DNA of 64,000 bases from Campylobacter suis (lineage in GTDB: Bacteria > Campylobacterota > Campylobacteria > Campylobacterales > Campylobacteraceae): assembly GCF_905120475.1 (NCBI RefSeq), contig NZ_CAJHOE010000001.1, positions 310,001 through 374,000 on the forward strand, written 5' to 3'. The position numbers and the translations under genes were made by a program. Shown in pieces: positions 1 to 8,466 of this stretch (positions within the stretch are counted from its first letter, which is position 1; each line of letters starts with the position of its first letter). Below the pieces are notes generated by a model. The model worked only from the letters and a program-made list of their open reading frames with translations. It was not told the DNA's origin and did no database searches.

Positions 1-2
1 AA

Positions 3-1964
3 ACTATCACAACTCGCCTTGCTTATCTTATCGGAGAAGTTGGTATTGATCCAGCTAGCACTTTGACGCTTACTTTTACAAATAAAGCTGCAAATGAGAT
101 GAGAAATAGAGCTTTAGCAATGCTTGGCTCAAAAACCCACGCACCGTTACTTTGTACATTTCATAAATTTGGGTTGCTATTTTTAAAATTTTATATCGAT
201 CGTTTGGGTCGTAAAAACAACTTTATTATTATAGATACAGACGATAAAAAGCGTATTATAAAAAGTTTTGAAAGTCCTATCCAAACTTCAGTTCTTTCAA
301 ATGAAATTTCAAATTTAAAAAATATGTTAGTAGAGCCAAAAGATGCAGCTAACTTTTTAAATTTTAGCACCAATATTTCAGTAAATTTAAGTGAATACAG
401 TCAAAAAGTAGCTTTAATATACAAAAAATATGAAGAGTACTTAATCTCAAACAACTTGGTGGATTTTGATGATTTGCTGGTACTTGCATATAAAATTTTA
501 GACGCTGATGCAAATTTGGCACAAGAGATTTCAAATCGATACCGCTACATTATGGTTGATGAGTATCAAGATACAAACGACTTGCAGTACAAGCTACTAC
601 GCAAACTATGCGTAGCTCATGAAAACATCTGCGTTGTTGGGGACGATGATCAGAGTATATATGGCTGGCGTGGCGCTAGGGTTGAAAATATATTAAATTT
701 TAAAGATCAATTTAAGGATACAAAGGTTATACGCTTAGAGCAAAACTATCGCTCAAGTTCGCAAATTTTAAAAGCAGCAAATGAGCTCATAGATCACAAC
801 CGTGGGCGTTTGGGTAAAAATTTGATTAGCGTCAAAGGCAATGCTAGTGAGATAGTTTTGATGGAAAGCCTCGATGAACAACTTGAGGCAGCAAAGATAG
901 CAAAGGCGATAAAAGAGTTGCTTGCAAGTGGTGCAAAAGCCGCTGATATAGCGATACTTTATCGTATAAATGCCCTTTCTCGCTCACTTGAAGATGGGCT
1001 AAATAAAGAGAAAATTCCTTATAAGATGGTGGGTGGTGTGAAATTTTACGAGCGTGCCGAGATAAAGGATGTCATAGCCTATCTTAGGCTTGTGACTAAC
1101 GAGCATGATGATTTTTCTATCAGACGCATTATAAATCGCCCAAAGCGCGGGCTTGGCAAGGTTAGTTTGGAAAAGCTTGAAAAGATAGCATTTGAGGCTA
1201 AGACTTCGGTTTTTGATGCGATTTTAGCTATAGATGAACGAGATGAAGCCTTTGGCAAAAAGATAAAAACAGCACTTATAGAATTTGCCAAAAATTTAAA
1301 AGAGCTACAAAGTAGCGAAAATTTATATGAGCTAATAGATGATATGGAGAGCTCTTTTGGCATCAAAAGGTACTATCAAGCCCTGCCTGATGGAACAGAG
1401 CGCGTGGCAAACATTGACGAGTTTTACGCTATGCTAAAAGATCAAGTAAAACAAAACCCATCTTTTAACTTGGAAGAGTTTTTAAATGAGCTTACATTAA
1501 CTAGTGAGCAAGATGGCATCAGCGATGAGATGATTAGTATCATGAGTGTTCATGCGAGCAAAGGTCTTGAATTTGAGCATCTTTTTGTGATAGGTCTTGA
1601 GGAGGGCTTTTCCCCTCTTATCGGCGATGGTAGTGACATAGAAGAGGAGCGCAGACTTGCTTATGTAGCTATAACTCGTGCAAAGCGCGACCTTACTTTA
1701 AGCTTTGCAAATTCTCGTTTTCACAAAGGCGCAAGAGCTAGACTAAATAAAAGTCGCTTTTTAAGCGAAAGTGGTATCACTCAAGGCTCGCTTGTGATAG
1801 AGCAAAGTAATGAGTATAAAAAAGGCGACTTGGTAAAGCATAAAATTTTTGGTATCGGCAGAGTTACGGCGGTTACTAAGATAAAAAAAGAGTTTAAACT
1901 CACGATAAATTTTGGTGGTAGTGTGCGTGAGATAATGTCAAGCTTTGTCGAAAGAGCTGTATGA
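3..1964 (+). CDS. uvrD: UvrD/Rep-family superfamily 1 DNA helicase, 5' end cut by window
   Basis: ATP-dependent 3'-5' DNA helicase of the UvrD/Rep/PcrA group, acting in the cytoplasm in repair and at blocked forks. The frame is open from base 3 with no start codon, and its first residues (TITTRLAYLI) are those that normally follow the Walker A lysine, so only about the first 30 residues are missing. Visible motifs are Ia (TLTFTNKAA), II (VDEYQDTN), III (GDDDQSIYGWRGA), IV (EQNYRSS), V (SVHASKGLEFEHLFVIGLEE) and VI (ERRLAYVAITRAK). The C-terminal tail has a small tudor-like segment (KGDLVKHKIFGIGRV), as in PcrA and UvrD. It is the first gene of a tight run into truB. The equivalent C. jejuni gene is named rep, so the choice between uvrD and rep is open. 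Confidence 0.93.
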   Translation, partial: TITTRLAYLIGEVGIDPASTLTLTFTNKAANEMRNRALAMLGSKTHAPLLCTFHKFGLLFLKFYIDRLGRKNNFIIIDTDDKKRIIKSFESPIQTSVLSNEISNLKNMLVEPKDAANFLNFSTNISVNLSEYSQKVALIYKKYEEYLISNNLVDFDDLLVLAYKILDADANLAQEISNRYRYIMVDEYQDTNDLQYKLLRKLCVAHENICVVGDDDQSIYGWRGARVENILNFKDQFKDTKVIRLEQNYRSSSQILKAANELIDHNRGRLGKNLISVKGNASEIVLMESLDEQLEAAKIAKAIKELLASGAKAADIAILYRINALSRSLEDGLNKEKIPYKMVGGVKFYERAEIKDVIAYLRLVTNEHDDFSIRRIINRPKRGLGKVSLEKLEKIAFEAKTSVFDAILAIDERDEAFGKKIKTALIEFAKNLKELQSSENLYELIDDMESSFGIKRYYQALPDGTERVANIDEFYAMLKDQVKQNPSFNLEEFLNELTLTSEQDGISDEMISIMSVHASKGLEFEHLFVIGLEEGFSPLIGDGSDIEEERRLAYVAITRAKRDLTLSFANSRFHKGARARLNKSRFLSESGITQGSLVIEQSNEYKKGDLVKHKIFGIGRVTAVTKIKKEFKLTINFGGSVREIMSSFVERAV

Positions 1965-1986
1965 GAAATTTTACAAAGCAAGATAG

Positions 1987-2805
1987 ATGAACGCTATATT
2001 TGTTGCAAACAAACCATCTGGACTCAGCTCAAATCAATTTCTAAGTCGCCTAAAGCGCAAATATGGCGTAAAAAAGGCAGGCTACTCCGGCACTCTTGAT
2101 CCGTTTGCAAGTGGCGCTCTTATAGTGGCTTTTGGAAATTTCACAAGGCTTTTTCAGTTTCTTAACAAGTCGCCAAAAACTTATGAGGCAACGATGTGGC
2201 TTGGAGCTAGTAGTGCGAGCCTTGATAATAAAAACATTACTAATGTGCAGAAAATTTTACCCTTTGCACCAAGCTCGCTTGATATAGTTCGTAAAAGTTT
2301 GCTTGGCGAAGTTTCGTTTGTGCCACCTATATACAGTGCTAAAAATATCAATGGTGAGCGTGCTTATAATCTTGCAAAGCGTGGTGTAGATTTTGAGCTT
2401 AAAAGGCAAGTTATGCATGTTTTTGAGATGGAAATTTTGCATTATTGTCATCCGTTTTTAACATTTAAAATTTCATTAAGTGAGGGCGGATATGTGCGTT
2501 CTTATGCTGAAATTTTTGCCAAAAAACTTGGTTTTGATGCAACTTTAACTTCATTAAAACGCATAAGTGAAGGTAGATTTGTTTATGAAAATGAGCGATT
2601 TTTAGAACCAGATAAAATTTTAGATTTAGAAAAAAATGAGTACTTTGGAGAAATTTCTGAGTTACTTGATGGAAAAAAGCTTGATATTTTAAAATTTAAA
2701 AAGCAAGAAAAAGGGAAATATTTGCTAAAATACGATAAATTTATGAGTATTATTGAGATTGAAGACGAAGTGAAATATTGTTTAAATAAGGTTGAAATAT
2801 GTTAA
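1987..2805 (+). CDS. truB: tRNA pseudouridine-55 synthase TruB
   Basis: Converts U55 of the T-arm of tRNAs to pseudouridine. The N-terminal motif KPSGLSS and the catalytic block GYSGTLDPFASGAL, with nucleophile Asp38, identify the TruB family, and the later motif GGYVRSYAEIFAKKLG fits the conserved YIR(S/T) region. At 272 residues it is a compact TruB without an obvious C-terminal PUA domain, which is normal for this phylum. It starts 22 bases after the helicase stop, and its 3' end overlaps csrA by 7 bases, so translation of the two is probably coupled. Confidence 0.95.
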   Translation: MNAIFVANKPSGLSSNQFLSRLKRKYGVKKAGYSGTLDPFASGALIVAFGNFTRLFQFLNKSPKTYEATMWLGASSASLDNKNITNVQKILPFAPSSLDIVRKSLLGEVSFVPPIYSAKNINGERAYNLAKRGVDFELKRQVMHVFEMEILHYCHPFLTFKISLSEGGYVRSYAEIFAKKLGFDATLTSLKRISEGRFVYENERFLEPDKILDLEKNEYFGEISELLDGKKLDILKFKKQEKGKYLLKYDKFMSIIEIEDEVKYCLNKVEIC

Positions 2806-3029
2806 TATTATCAAGAAAAGAAAATGAAGAGATATTACTAGGAAATGATGTTAAGATCATAGTTGTGGGTATAAATAAGGGCGTTGTGAAGCTTGGTATA
2901 GAGGCACCAAAAAATATGATGATCCTTAGAAGCGAGCTTGCAAAAGAGATAAAAGAGAAAAATACACAAGCAACTGCAGCCGTTTCAAATGAGAGCTTGG
3001 CTGAGCTATCGTCAAAATTTAAGAAATGA
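2799..3029 (+). CDS. csrA: Carbon storage regulator CsrA
   Basis: Small dimeric RNA-binding protein that binds GGA-containing leader hairpins and blocks or stabilises mRNAs. In Campylobacter it represses flagellin translation and is antagonised by FliW. The start MLILSRKENEEILLG holds the RNA-contacting Leu4 and Arg6, and ILRSELAKEI matches the second RNA-binding edge. The 76-residue length includes a short Ala/Ser-rich tail. It overlaps truB by 7 bases and ispE by 4 bases (ATGA), so it has no room for its own promoter and is expressed with housekeeping RNA and isoprenoid genes. Confidence 0.96.
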   Translation: MLILSRKENEEILLGNDVKIIVVGINKGVVKLGIEAPKNMMILRSELAKEIKEKNTQATAAVSNESLAELSSKFKK

Positions 3030-3766
3030 AAAGTTACGCAAAACTTAATATTTTTTTAAAAATTATTGGAACTCGTGGTGGCTATCATGAGATTTTATCA
3101 AGATTTGTTAGATATGACGCACTTTTTGATGAGTTAAATTTTGTTTCATCTAATGAATTTAGTATCGATGCGGACGCTATAATAAAAGATAACATTATCT
3201 TAAAAGCAAAGCTTGAGCTTGAAAATGCTGGATTTAAAAACGAGCTTAATGAGTTTTTTAAAAACCATAAGATCGAGCTTAAAAAGCGCATACCTATGGG
3301 GGCTGGACTTGGCGGAGGAAGCTCAAATGCTGCGACATTTTTACTTCTTGCAAACGAGAGTTTAAATCTTAAAATTCCAACACAAAAACTTATGCAAATA
3401 GGCTCAAAGATAGGGGCTGATGTGCCTTTTTTTATAAGTCAAGCAGGTGCTGCAAATGTTAGTGGCATAGGTGAAGTGATAGATGAGATAGATGATAATG
3501 TGCCTGAAATTTGCGTTTTTACGCCAGAAATTTTTTGTTCTACACCAGCTGTTTATGCTGAGTTTAGAAAAAATTTTATGCAAAATATCAATGTCAAGCA
3601 AGCAAGATCTATGCTTGATATAAGTAGTTTTGATCTACTCAAAAATTTCAAAAACTATGAGCTAAACGACCTTTATATGCCTTGTTTTGCGCTTTATAAA
3701 GATATGCAAGAGTATCAAGATATGTTTTTAAGCGGTAGCGGAAGCAGCCTGTTTTTCTTAAAATAG
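3026..3766 (+). CDS. ispE: 4-diphosphocytidyl-2-C-methyl-D-erythritol kinase IspE
   Basis: ATP-dependent kinase of the MEP pathway, phosphorylating CDP-methylerythritol on the way to isopentenyl diphosphate. The glycine-rich GHMP kinase loop [14 protein letters not shown] lies at residues 90-103. The N-terminal [11 protein letters not shown] and the C-terminal [12 protein letters not shown] also fit IspE. At 246 residues it is slightly shorter than enterobacterial IspE, as is usual in Campylobacterota. It overlaps csrA by 4 bases and is followed 7 bases later by smpB. Confidence 0.94.
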   Translation: MKSYAKLNIFLKIIGTRGGYHEILSRFVRYDALFDELNFVSSNEFSIDADAIIKDNIILKAKLELENAGFKNELNEFFKNHKIELKKRIPMGAGLGGGSSNAATFLLLANESLNLKIPTQKLMQIGSKIGADVPFFISQAGAANVSGIGEVIDEIDDNVPEICVFTPEIFCSTPAVYAEFRKNFMQNINVKQARSMLDISSFDLLKNFKNYELNDLYMPCFALYKDMQEYQDMFLSGSGSSLFFLK

Positions 3767-3773
3767 AGGTAAA

Positions 3774-4229
3774 ATGATAAAAGATATAGCAAAAAACAAA
3801 AAAGCTTTACATGACTTTGAAATTTTAGAGACTTTTGAGGCGGGCGTAGTTTTAAAAGGTAGCGAAGTAAAGGCTTTGCGTGCGGGTAGGGCAAATTTAA
3901 AAGATAGTTTTGTTCGCATAACAAAGGGCGAGATGTTTTTGTTAAATGCTCATATAGGACACCTTGAGACTACTCATGCTAGTTTTCGTCCAGATGAGCG
4001 AGCTCCCCGTAAGTTATTGATGCACAGAAAGCAAATAGATAGACTTTTTGGTTCGGTGACTCGCGATGGTTTAACTATGGTTGCCCTCTCTCTTTATCTA
4101 AATGATAAAAATATCATAAAAGTTCGCGTGGCACTTGCAAAGGGCAAAAATTTACACGACAAGCGTGAGACTCTAAAGCGTAAACAAGCCGATCTTGAAG
4201 CAAGGGCTGCGATGAAAGATCGTTTTTAA
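3774..4229 (+). CDS. smpB: SsrA-binding protein SmpB
   Basis: Binds tmRNA and delivers it to stalled ribosomes for trans-translation. The family signature [20 protein letters not shown] is at residues 27-46, and the basic C-terminal helix ([20 protein letters not shown]) normally enters the mRNA channel. At 151 residues it has the family's usual length. GAGG lies 4-7 bases before the ATG. It probably shares a transcript with ispE upstream. Confidence 0.96.
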   Translation: MIKDIAKNKKALHDFEILETFEAGVVLKGSEVKALRAGRANLKDSFVRITKGEMFLLNAHIGHLETTHASFRPDERAPRKLLMHRKQIDRLFGSVTRDGLTMVALSLYLNDKNIIKVRVALAKGKNLHDKRETLKRKQADLEARAAMKDRF

Positions 4230-4250
4230 ATTTATATACAAAGGAAATTT

Positions 4251-4856
4251 ATGAGAAAATTTTTACTTACACTTTTTGCTTTGCTTTTTATAGCGGGGTG
4301 TGGCGATGATGGAAAGCAAACTGTTGGCAGAGTGAAATTTGAGCCATTTAAAACGGGCGAAGAGATAGCCCTAAAAAGTGTAAATGGCAAGCCTGTGACT
4401 TTGATTCGCAAAGAAAAAGGCTTTGTGATAAAAGGCGATGAGGGTAAGGTGCTTATGCTTGATATTTTTGGTACATTTTGTCCTCCATGCCAAAAAGAGG
4501 CACACGAGATAATGCAATATCAGCTTGATAATATTGAAAATTTTATGATTATAGGGCTGACGCATTTTGAAAATGTAACAGATGAGTATGTTGTTAGTGA
4601 TTTTATGCAAAAATACAACGCCTTTTACTATATCACAAATGACCAAAAGATAAATGACCGCTTGGCTGAGCAGATAGTCTTAGATATCGGCTATCAGCGC
4701 GAGATAGCACTTCCTTTTAAGGTTGTGTTAAAAAATGGAGAGTATCAAAATTTAACAGATGTAGACAGTGGTGCATTTGGAGTAAAATACTATCTTGGTG
4801 GTATTAAAATGCCAAATATGAAGAGTGATTTGCAAAAAATTTACGAGATGAAGTAG
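4251..4856 (+). CDS. TlpA-like thioredoxin lipoprotein
   Basis: Predicted periplasmic membrane-anchored thiol-disulfide protein. Residues 1-17 form a lipoprotein signal with lipobox IAGC (Cys17). A thioredoxin-like domain carries the redox motif FCPPC (Cys77 and Cys80) in the context LDIFGTFCPPCQKEA, typical of the TlpA/ResA/DsbE group. It may reduce apocytochrome c thiols or recycle oxidised periplasmic proteins; the substrate cannot be read from sequence. An AAGGAAA ribosome site precedes the ATG. In C. jejuni a periplasmic thioredoxin-like gene also follows smpB (from memory). A sigma-54 promoter for the flagellar genes begins 4 bases after its stop. Confidence 0.85.
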   Translation: MRKFLLTLFALLFIAGCGDDGKQTVGRVKFEPFKTGEEIALKSVNGKPVTLIRKEKGFVIKGDEGKVLMLDIFGTFCPPCQKEAHEIMQYQLDNIENFMIIGLTHFENVTDEYVVSDFMQKYNAFYYITNDQKINDRLAEQIVLDIGYQREIALPFKVVLKNGEYQNLTDVDSGAFGVKYYLGGIKMPNMKSDLQKIYEMK

Positions 4857-4859
4857 TTT

Positions 4860-4875
4860 TGGAACAAATTTTGCT
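4860..4875 (+). promoter_or_regulatory. Sigma-54 (RpoN) promoter for flgBC-fliE
   Basis: The sequence TGGAACAAATTTTGCT matches the RpoN consensus TGGCAC-N5-TTGCW at all but one base, with exactly 10 bases between the -24 GG (4861-4862) and the -12 GC (4873-4874). It sits just after the lipoprotein stop and about 30 bases before flgB. In Campylobacter the rod and hook genes are RpoN class II genes switched on by FlgSR (established knowledge), so position and function agree. Confidence 0.88.
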
Positions 4876-4905
4876 TACAAAAAGTAGAAAATTTAAGGAG
4901 TTATG

Positions 4906-5340
4906 ATGTTTGTTTTGCAACCTTGGAAAGCATCACCATTAATGGCTGAAGCAATGGCGGCACGAGAGATGCGTCAAAAGCTTATATCTGGTAATATAGC
5001 AAACATAGATACGCCGTTTTACAAGGCAAGGGATATAAATTTTGAATCAGCCCTTAGACAAAAGGCTGATGAAATTTTTAAAAAATCAGAAGCAAAAACC
5101 CTTAAATTAGCCCAAACAGATGATGCGCATTTTGCGGCACTTGACTTTCCAAGAGCTGACTTAAACAGCATATTTATCCGCGATGGGCATACAGCTAGAA
5201 ATGACGCAAATAGCGTTGATCTTGATGTTGAAACAAGTGAGCTTAGTAAAAATTATACAGCACTAAGCGCGCTTGATAATGCATACAAAAGAAGCAGTTC
5301 TATCTATAAAAGCGTGATAGAAGCTAGCTCTAAGATGTAA
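4906..5340 (+). CDS. flgB: Flagellar proximal rod protein FlgB
   Basis: Proximal rod subunit of the flagellar basal body, exported through the flagellar type III apparatus into the periplasm. The motif SGNIANIDTPFYKARDINFE is the FlgB/FlgC family signature near the N-terminus, and the C-terminal amphipathic helix (NAYKRSSSIYKSVIE) is typical of rod proteins. Two adjacent ATGs exist at 4903 and 4906. The AAGGAG at 4895-4900 is only 2 bases from the first and 5 from the second, so I prefer 4906. It is first in the flgB-flgC-fliE operon behind the sigma-54 promoter. Confidence 0.94.
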   Translation: MFVLQPWKASPLMAEAMAAREMRQKLISGNIANIDTPFYKARDINFESALRQKADEIFKKSEAKTLKLAQTDDAHFAALDFPRADLNSIFIRDGHTARNDANSVDLDVETSELSKNYTALSALDNAYKRSSSIYKSVIEASSKM

Positions 5341-5350
5341 GGAAAAAATA

Positions 5351-5854
5351 GTGAGAACATACTTAAGCGACTTTGATATAAGCGGGTACGGACTAAGCGC
5401 TCAGCGTTTTAGAATGAATGTAATTAGTGCAAATATCGCAAATGCAAACACTACGCGTACAGCTGAGGGCGGACCTTATCGCCGTCAAGATGTAGTTTTT
5501 AAAGCATTTGATTTTAATAAAATTTTAAATAAAGAACTTAAAGAGCGTTCAAATTTGGCTGAATATCAAAATCCTATCGATGATCCAGACGCTCCACAAA
5601 ATGCTTTCCCTCCTGTAATGGGTGTTGTAGTTGATAAAATTGTAAGAAACGATAAGGATTTTATTTTAAAATACGATCCAAGCCATCCAGATGCAAATGC
5701 TGATGGATATGTAGCGTATCCAAATGTTAATCCAGTTATCGAGATGAGCAATCTTATTGAAGCTACTAGGGCGTATCAGGCAAATGTCGCTGCCTTTCAA
5801 AGCGCAAAAAGTATCGCTCAAAGTGCGATACAACTCATCGGAGGACAATCATAA
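5351..5854 (+). CDS. flgC: Flagellar proximal rod protein FlgC
   Basis: Second proximal rod subunit. The N-terminal block NIANANTTRTAEGGPYRRQD is the flagellar basal-body rod signature, and the C-terminal EMSNLIEATRAYQANVAAF is the conserved FlgC/FlgG-type terminal helix. It starts with GTG ten bases after flgB, preceded by AAGGAAAAA. Its TAA stop shares a base with the fliE ATG (TAATG), so it is translationally coupled to fliE. Length (167 residues) is near the family norm. Confidence 0.95.
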   Translation: MRTYLSDFDISGYGLSAQRFRMNVISANIANANTTRTAEGGPYRRQDVVFKAFDFNKILNKELKERSNLAEYQNPIDDPDAPQNAFPPVMGVVVDKIVRNDKDFILKYDPSHPDANADGYVAYPNVNPVIEMSNLIEATRAYQANVAAFQSAKSIAQSAIQLIGGQS

Positions 5855-6147
5855 TGACTGAAATAGGCAAAATAGGCTCTATCGGCTCGATCGGTAGCAT
5901 TGAAAAAGCTCAAAAGAGCTCTGCTTCAAATGATTTTGCAAGCATACTTGATAGCTCTTTAAGGGAGCTAAATCAGGTTCAAGAAAATGCCGATAAGGTT
6001 ATTGCTGATCTTGCTACTGGCGAAGTTAAAGACCTCCATCAAGCTGCGCTTGCCATTGGTAAAGCTGAGACTAGCATGAAGCTTATGCTTGAAATACGCA
6101 ACAAAGCTATAAGCGCATATAAAGAGATCTCAAGAACGCAAATTTAA
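5854..6147 (+). CDS. fliE: Flagellar hook-basal body protein FliE
   Basis: Links the MS ring to the proximal rod and is an early export substrate. The core DFASILDSSLRELNQVQENAD and the C-terminal KLMLEIRNKAISAYKEISR are the family hallmarks. The N-terminus has a short in-frame repeat (IGSIGSIGSI) coded by three near-identical 9-base units, a possible site of small length changes. It overlaps flgC by one base. The next gene is a penicillin-binding protein 6 bases downstream, so the flagellar operon may read into cell-wall synthesis. Confidence 0.94.
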   Translation: MTEIGKIGSIGSIGSIEKAQKSSASNDFASILDSSLRELNQVQENADKVIADLATGEVKDLHQAALAIGKAETSMKLMLEIRNKAISAYKEISRTQI

Positions 6148-6153
6148 CCATTT

Positions 6154-7980
6154 ATGTCAAATTCAACAAATCCAAGACAAGCTAAGATAACTATCATTTT
6201 TATACTTATCTTGTTTGGAATTTTACTTTTTTCAGCTGTGATGGTTTTTCGTGTTGTGACAGATAGAAAATTCCCAAAGTTAGTTACTAGCGAGGAAAAT
6301 ACAGCTATTAGAGGCTCCATCATCACAAAAGATGGTTTTAGTGTCGCATTTAGTCAAAAACTTTATAAGGTTATGATAGATACGCGCAGCATCGACCCTG
6401 AAAAAAAGGAACTTTTTATCAAGCTTTATTCTCTTTATACAGATCAAGACCAAAAAGAGATACGCAAAATTTTAAATGAAAAAAAAGGATATGTCCAGCT
6501 TTCAAATGCTGTAGATGCAAAAGATGCGATATATCTAAAAGAGCTTAGTCGTAAGCTTTCAAGTAAAAATGTTTTTATCGCTTATGATGTTGGAAATGGA
6601 AATATGAGGCTAAACCGTCTTGATGTGGTAGAGAGCGGGCAAAACCGGTCGTATATTACTGGGCAGGTTTTAACTCCAGTTATAGGTTACTCAAGAAAGC
6701 AAGAGGATAATAAAAAAACTAGGCGTTCAGGCGTAAAGGGGCTTGAAAAGAGTTATGATGAGTATCTGGCTCCCGTTCAAGACGCCAAACTTTTAGGTCC
6801 AAGAGATGTTAAGAATAATATCGTTTTAACCAGCGAGTCAAATATAGCAAACCGTGTGGATGGGCTAAATTTGCATATCAGTGTCTCGCTAAAATTTCAA
6901 AGCATGCTTGAAAAGATAGCCGATCAAAAGCGTGAGTATCTTGATGCAACAGAGATATTAATCGGCGTTATGGAAAGTAGCACGGGTAAATTTTTAGCCC
7001 TTGCTTCAAGCTCAAGATATGATCCTGCAAATATCACAAGGGGTGATTATAGGGCATTAAACTCAACTGCTACCGAGTATGCTTACGAGGTGGGCTCAGT
7101 TATAAAGCCATTTGTCTTTGCTATCTTGCTTAATGAAAATAAGATAAGAGGGCTTGGTGAGATGATTGAAACTTTTAACGGCAGATATGAGTTAAAGGGT
7201 AGAATCATTAGAGATACAAAAGCTGAACCAAGGATGAGCGCCGAAGATGTCATAGCAAAAAGCTCAAATATCGGTATGATAATGCTTTCAAAACGGCTCA
7301 GTGGCGTTGAGTTTTATAGCGGTCTAACAAAATTTGGATTTTCACAAAAAACTGGTATAGATATGCCTTATGAGCAAGTTGGCATACTTCCGACTGCAAA
7401 TAAACTAGACTCAGAAACTTATAAAGCCACTGTTAGTTATGGTTATGGTATGAGTGCAACATTTATGCAGATGATGAAAGCTTATAATGTCTTTAATAAT
7501 AAAGGAAATTTGATAACTCCGATGTTTGGCGAATATTTTGAGCGAAACGGCAGAAGGGGAGAAATTTCTCCGACAACATCAAAACAAGAGATACTTTCGC
7601 CTGAAGTTGTCAAGCAAATGAAACGCGTTTTGGTGCGTGTGGTCGAGGGTGGTACAGGCAAGCGAGCATATATCCCAGGTCTTGAGATAGGCGGAAAGAC
7701 TGGTACGGCACACATAGCTTCTCGTGGTGGTTACGCCAAGCTTTATAATGGCTCATTTTTTGGTTTTGTAAATGATGCTCACGGACACAGCTATACGATA
7801 GGGGTTTTGGCTAGAGAGCCTAAAAGGCAATATTATCACTTTGGCTCACTTAGTGCCTTGCCAGCTTTTAAAGAGGCTGTTGAGCTACTTGTAAGAGAGG
7901 GCTACTTAATACCAAGCCCAACACAAGACTCAGTCTCAAAAGATACAAAAAATAAAGATGACGGCATAGTTAGGGACTAG
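6154..7980 (+). CDS. ftsI: Class B penicillin-binding protein (FtsI/PBP2 type)
   Basis: Peptidoglycan DD-transpeptidase with an N-terminal inner-membrane anchor (hydrophobic residues 12-33). A dimerisation domain follows, then the transpeptidase with its three motifs: SxxK (Ser315-Val-Ile-Lys318), SxN (Ser370-Ser-Asn372) and KTG (515-517). There is no transglycosylase domain. C. jejuni has a homologous pbpB beside fliE, flgC and flgB (from memory), which supports a septal or general cell-wall role rather than a flagellar one. Choosing between FtsI and elongation PBP2 needs a phylogeny. The gene meets the next one tail to tail with a 4-base overlap. Confidence 0.9.
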   Translation: MSNSTNPRQAKITIIFILILFGILLFSAVMVFRVVTDRKFPKLVTSEENTAIRGSIITKDGFSVAFSQKLYKVMIDTRSIDPEKKELFIKLYSLYTDQDQKEIRKILNEKKGYVQLSNAVDAKDAIYLKELSRKLSSKNVFIAYDVGNGNMRLNRLDVVESGQNRSYITGQVLTPVIGYSRKQEDNKKTRRSGVKGLEKSYDEYLAPVQDAKLLGPRDVKNNIVLTSESNIANRVDGLNLHISVSLKFQSMLEKIADQKREYLDATEILIGVMESSTGKFLALASSSRYDPANITRGDYRALNSTATEYAYEVGSVIKPFVFAILLNENKIRGLGEMIETFNGRYELKGRIIRDTKAEPRMSAEDVIAKSSNIGMIMLSKRLSGVEFYSGLTKFGFSQKTGIDMPYEQVGILPTANKLDSETYKATVSYGYGMSATFMQMMKAYNVFNNKGNLITPMFGEYFERNGRRGEISPTTSKQEILSPEVVKQMKRVLVRVVEGGTGKRAYIPGLEIGGKTGTAHIASRGGYAKLYNGSFFGFVNDAHGHSYTIGVLAREPKRQYYHFGSLSALPAFKEAVELLVREGYLIPSPTQDSVSKDTKNKDDGIVRD

Positions 7981-8420
7981 ATCCCTGAAAGTAGCGATGC
8001 TAGTGTTACGCCCATTTGTTTGCTGCCTGATAAATTTTGTGATCTTTCAAGTAGTGTGTTGCTTTGATTTTTTAGCATAAGCTCTTTTTTGTACTCTGCT
8101 AGCATATCTTCTATAAGTTTTGTTAATTGCTCTTTTTGTTCAGCCTTGGTTGGGTCATTTAACCCAAAGGTTTCTATAAGCTCAGCTTTTTTCTTTGCAA
8201 CTTTTTCTTCTATCTTTTCTTCATTAAGTTTTGCTAAAAATGCGTAGGCTCCATATTTTGTAAGATCTTTTTTGAATTTATCTATACTTTCTTGCGTCTC
8301 TTGTTTGCTTTGAAGAATTTTAATGTTTGAGCTTAAAATATTGCCAAAGTCGCTACTTTTTGCCACCTTTTTATCATTTGAAAGTGTATTTAAAAGTTGA
8401 GAATTTTCAGTAATTTTCAT
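7977..8420 (-). CDS. Unknown protein with sigma-54-like promoter, possible flagellar-regulon member
   Basis: I do not recognise this 147-residue protein. It has no signal peptide or membrane segment and is rich in Lys, Glu and Leu. Its middle (roughly residues 45-125) looks largely helical or coiled-coil. The N-terminal stretch (SSDFGNILSSN) resembles the start of FliE (NDFASILDS), and the C-terminus ends in ASLLSGI. The start has a strong AAAGGAG ribosome site 6 bases upstream. A sigma-54-like promoter lies about 30 bases before the ATG, inside the 3' end of hemH. Together with nearby flgBC-fliE this suggests a flagellar-regulon protein, but the function is open. Confidence 0.8.
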   Translation of the reverse strand: MKITENSQLLNTLSNDKKVAKSSDFGNILSSNIKILQSKQETQESIDKFKKDLTKYGAYAFLAKLNEEKIEEKVAKKKAELIETFGLNDPTKAEQKEQLTKLIEDMLAEYKKELMLKNQSNTLLERSQNLSGSKQMGVTLASLLSGI

Positions 8421-8449
8421 CTTGCTCTCCTTTGTTTTTTAAAGAGCAA

Positions 8450-8466
8450 GCAAAAATTATTCCTTT
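8450..8466 (-). promoter_or_regulatory. Sigma-54-like promoter for the unknown gene at 7977-8420
   Basis: Read on the minus strand the sequence is AGGAATAATTTTTGCTT. The -24 GG (8465-8464) and -12 GC (8453-8452) are separated by exactly 10 bases, and the TTTTTGCTT part is a perfect -12 region. The -24 half (AGGAAT against TGGCAC) is weaker. Transcription would start near 8440, 20 bases before the ATG at 8420. It overlaps the hemH stop codon. Confidence 0.6.

Noticed and set aside
8423-8452. An 8-bp inverted repeat CTTGCTCT/AGAGCAAG around the ribosome site of the unknown gene at 7977-8420, with an ACAAAGGA stretch resembling a CsrA site in its loop
   Set aside because: One arm overlaps the -12 element of the sigma-54-like promoter, so it would not be in the transcript from that promoter; a CsrA-controlled hairpin is therefore not supported.
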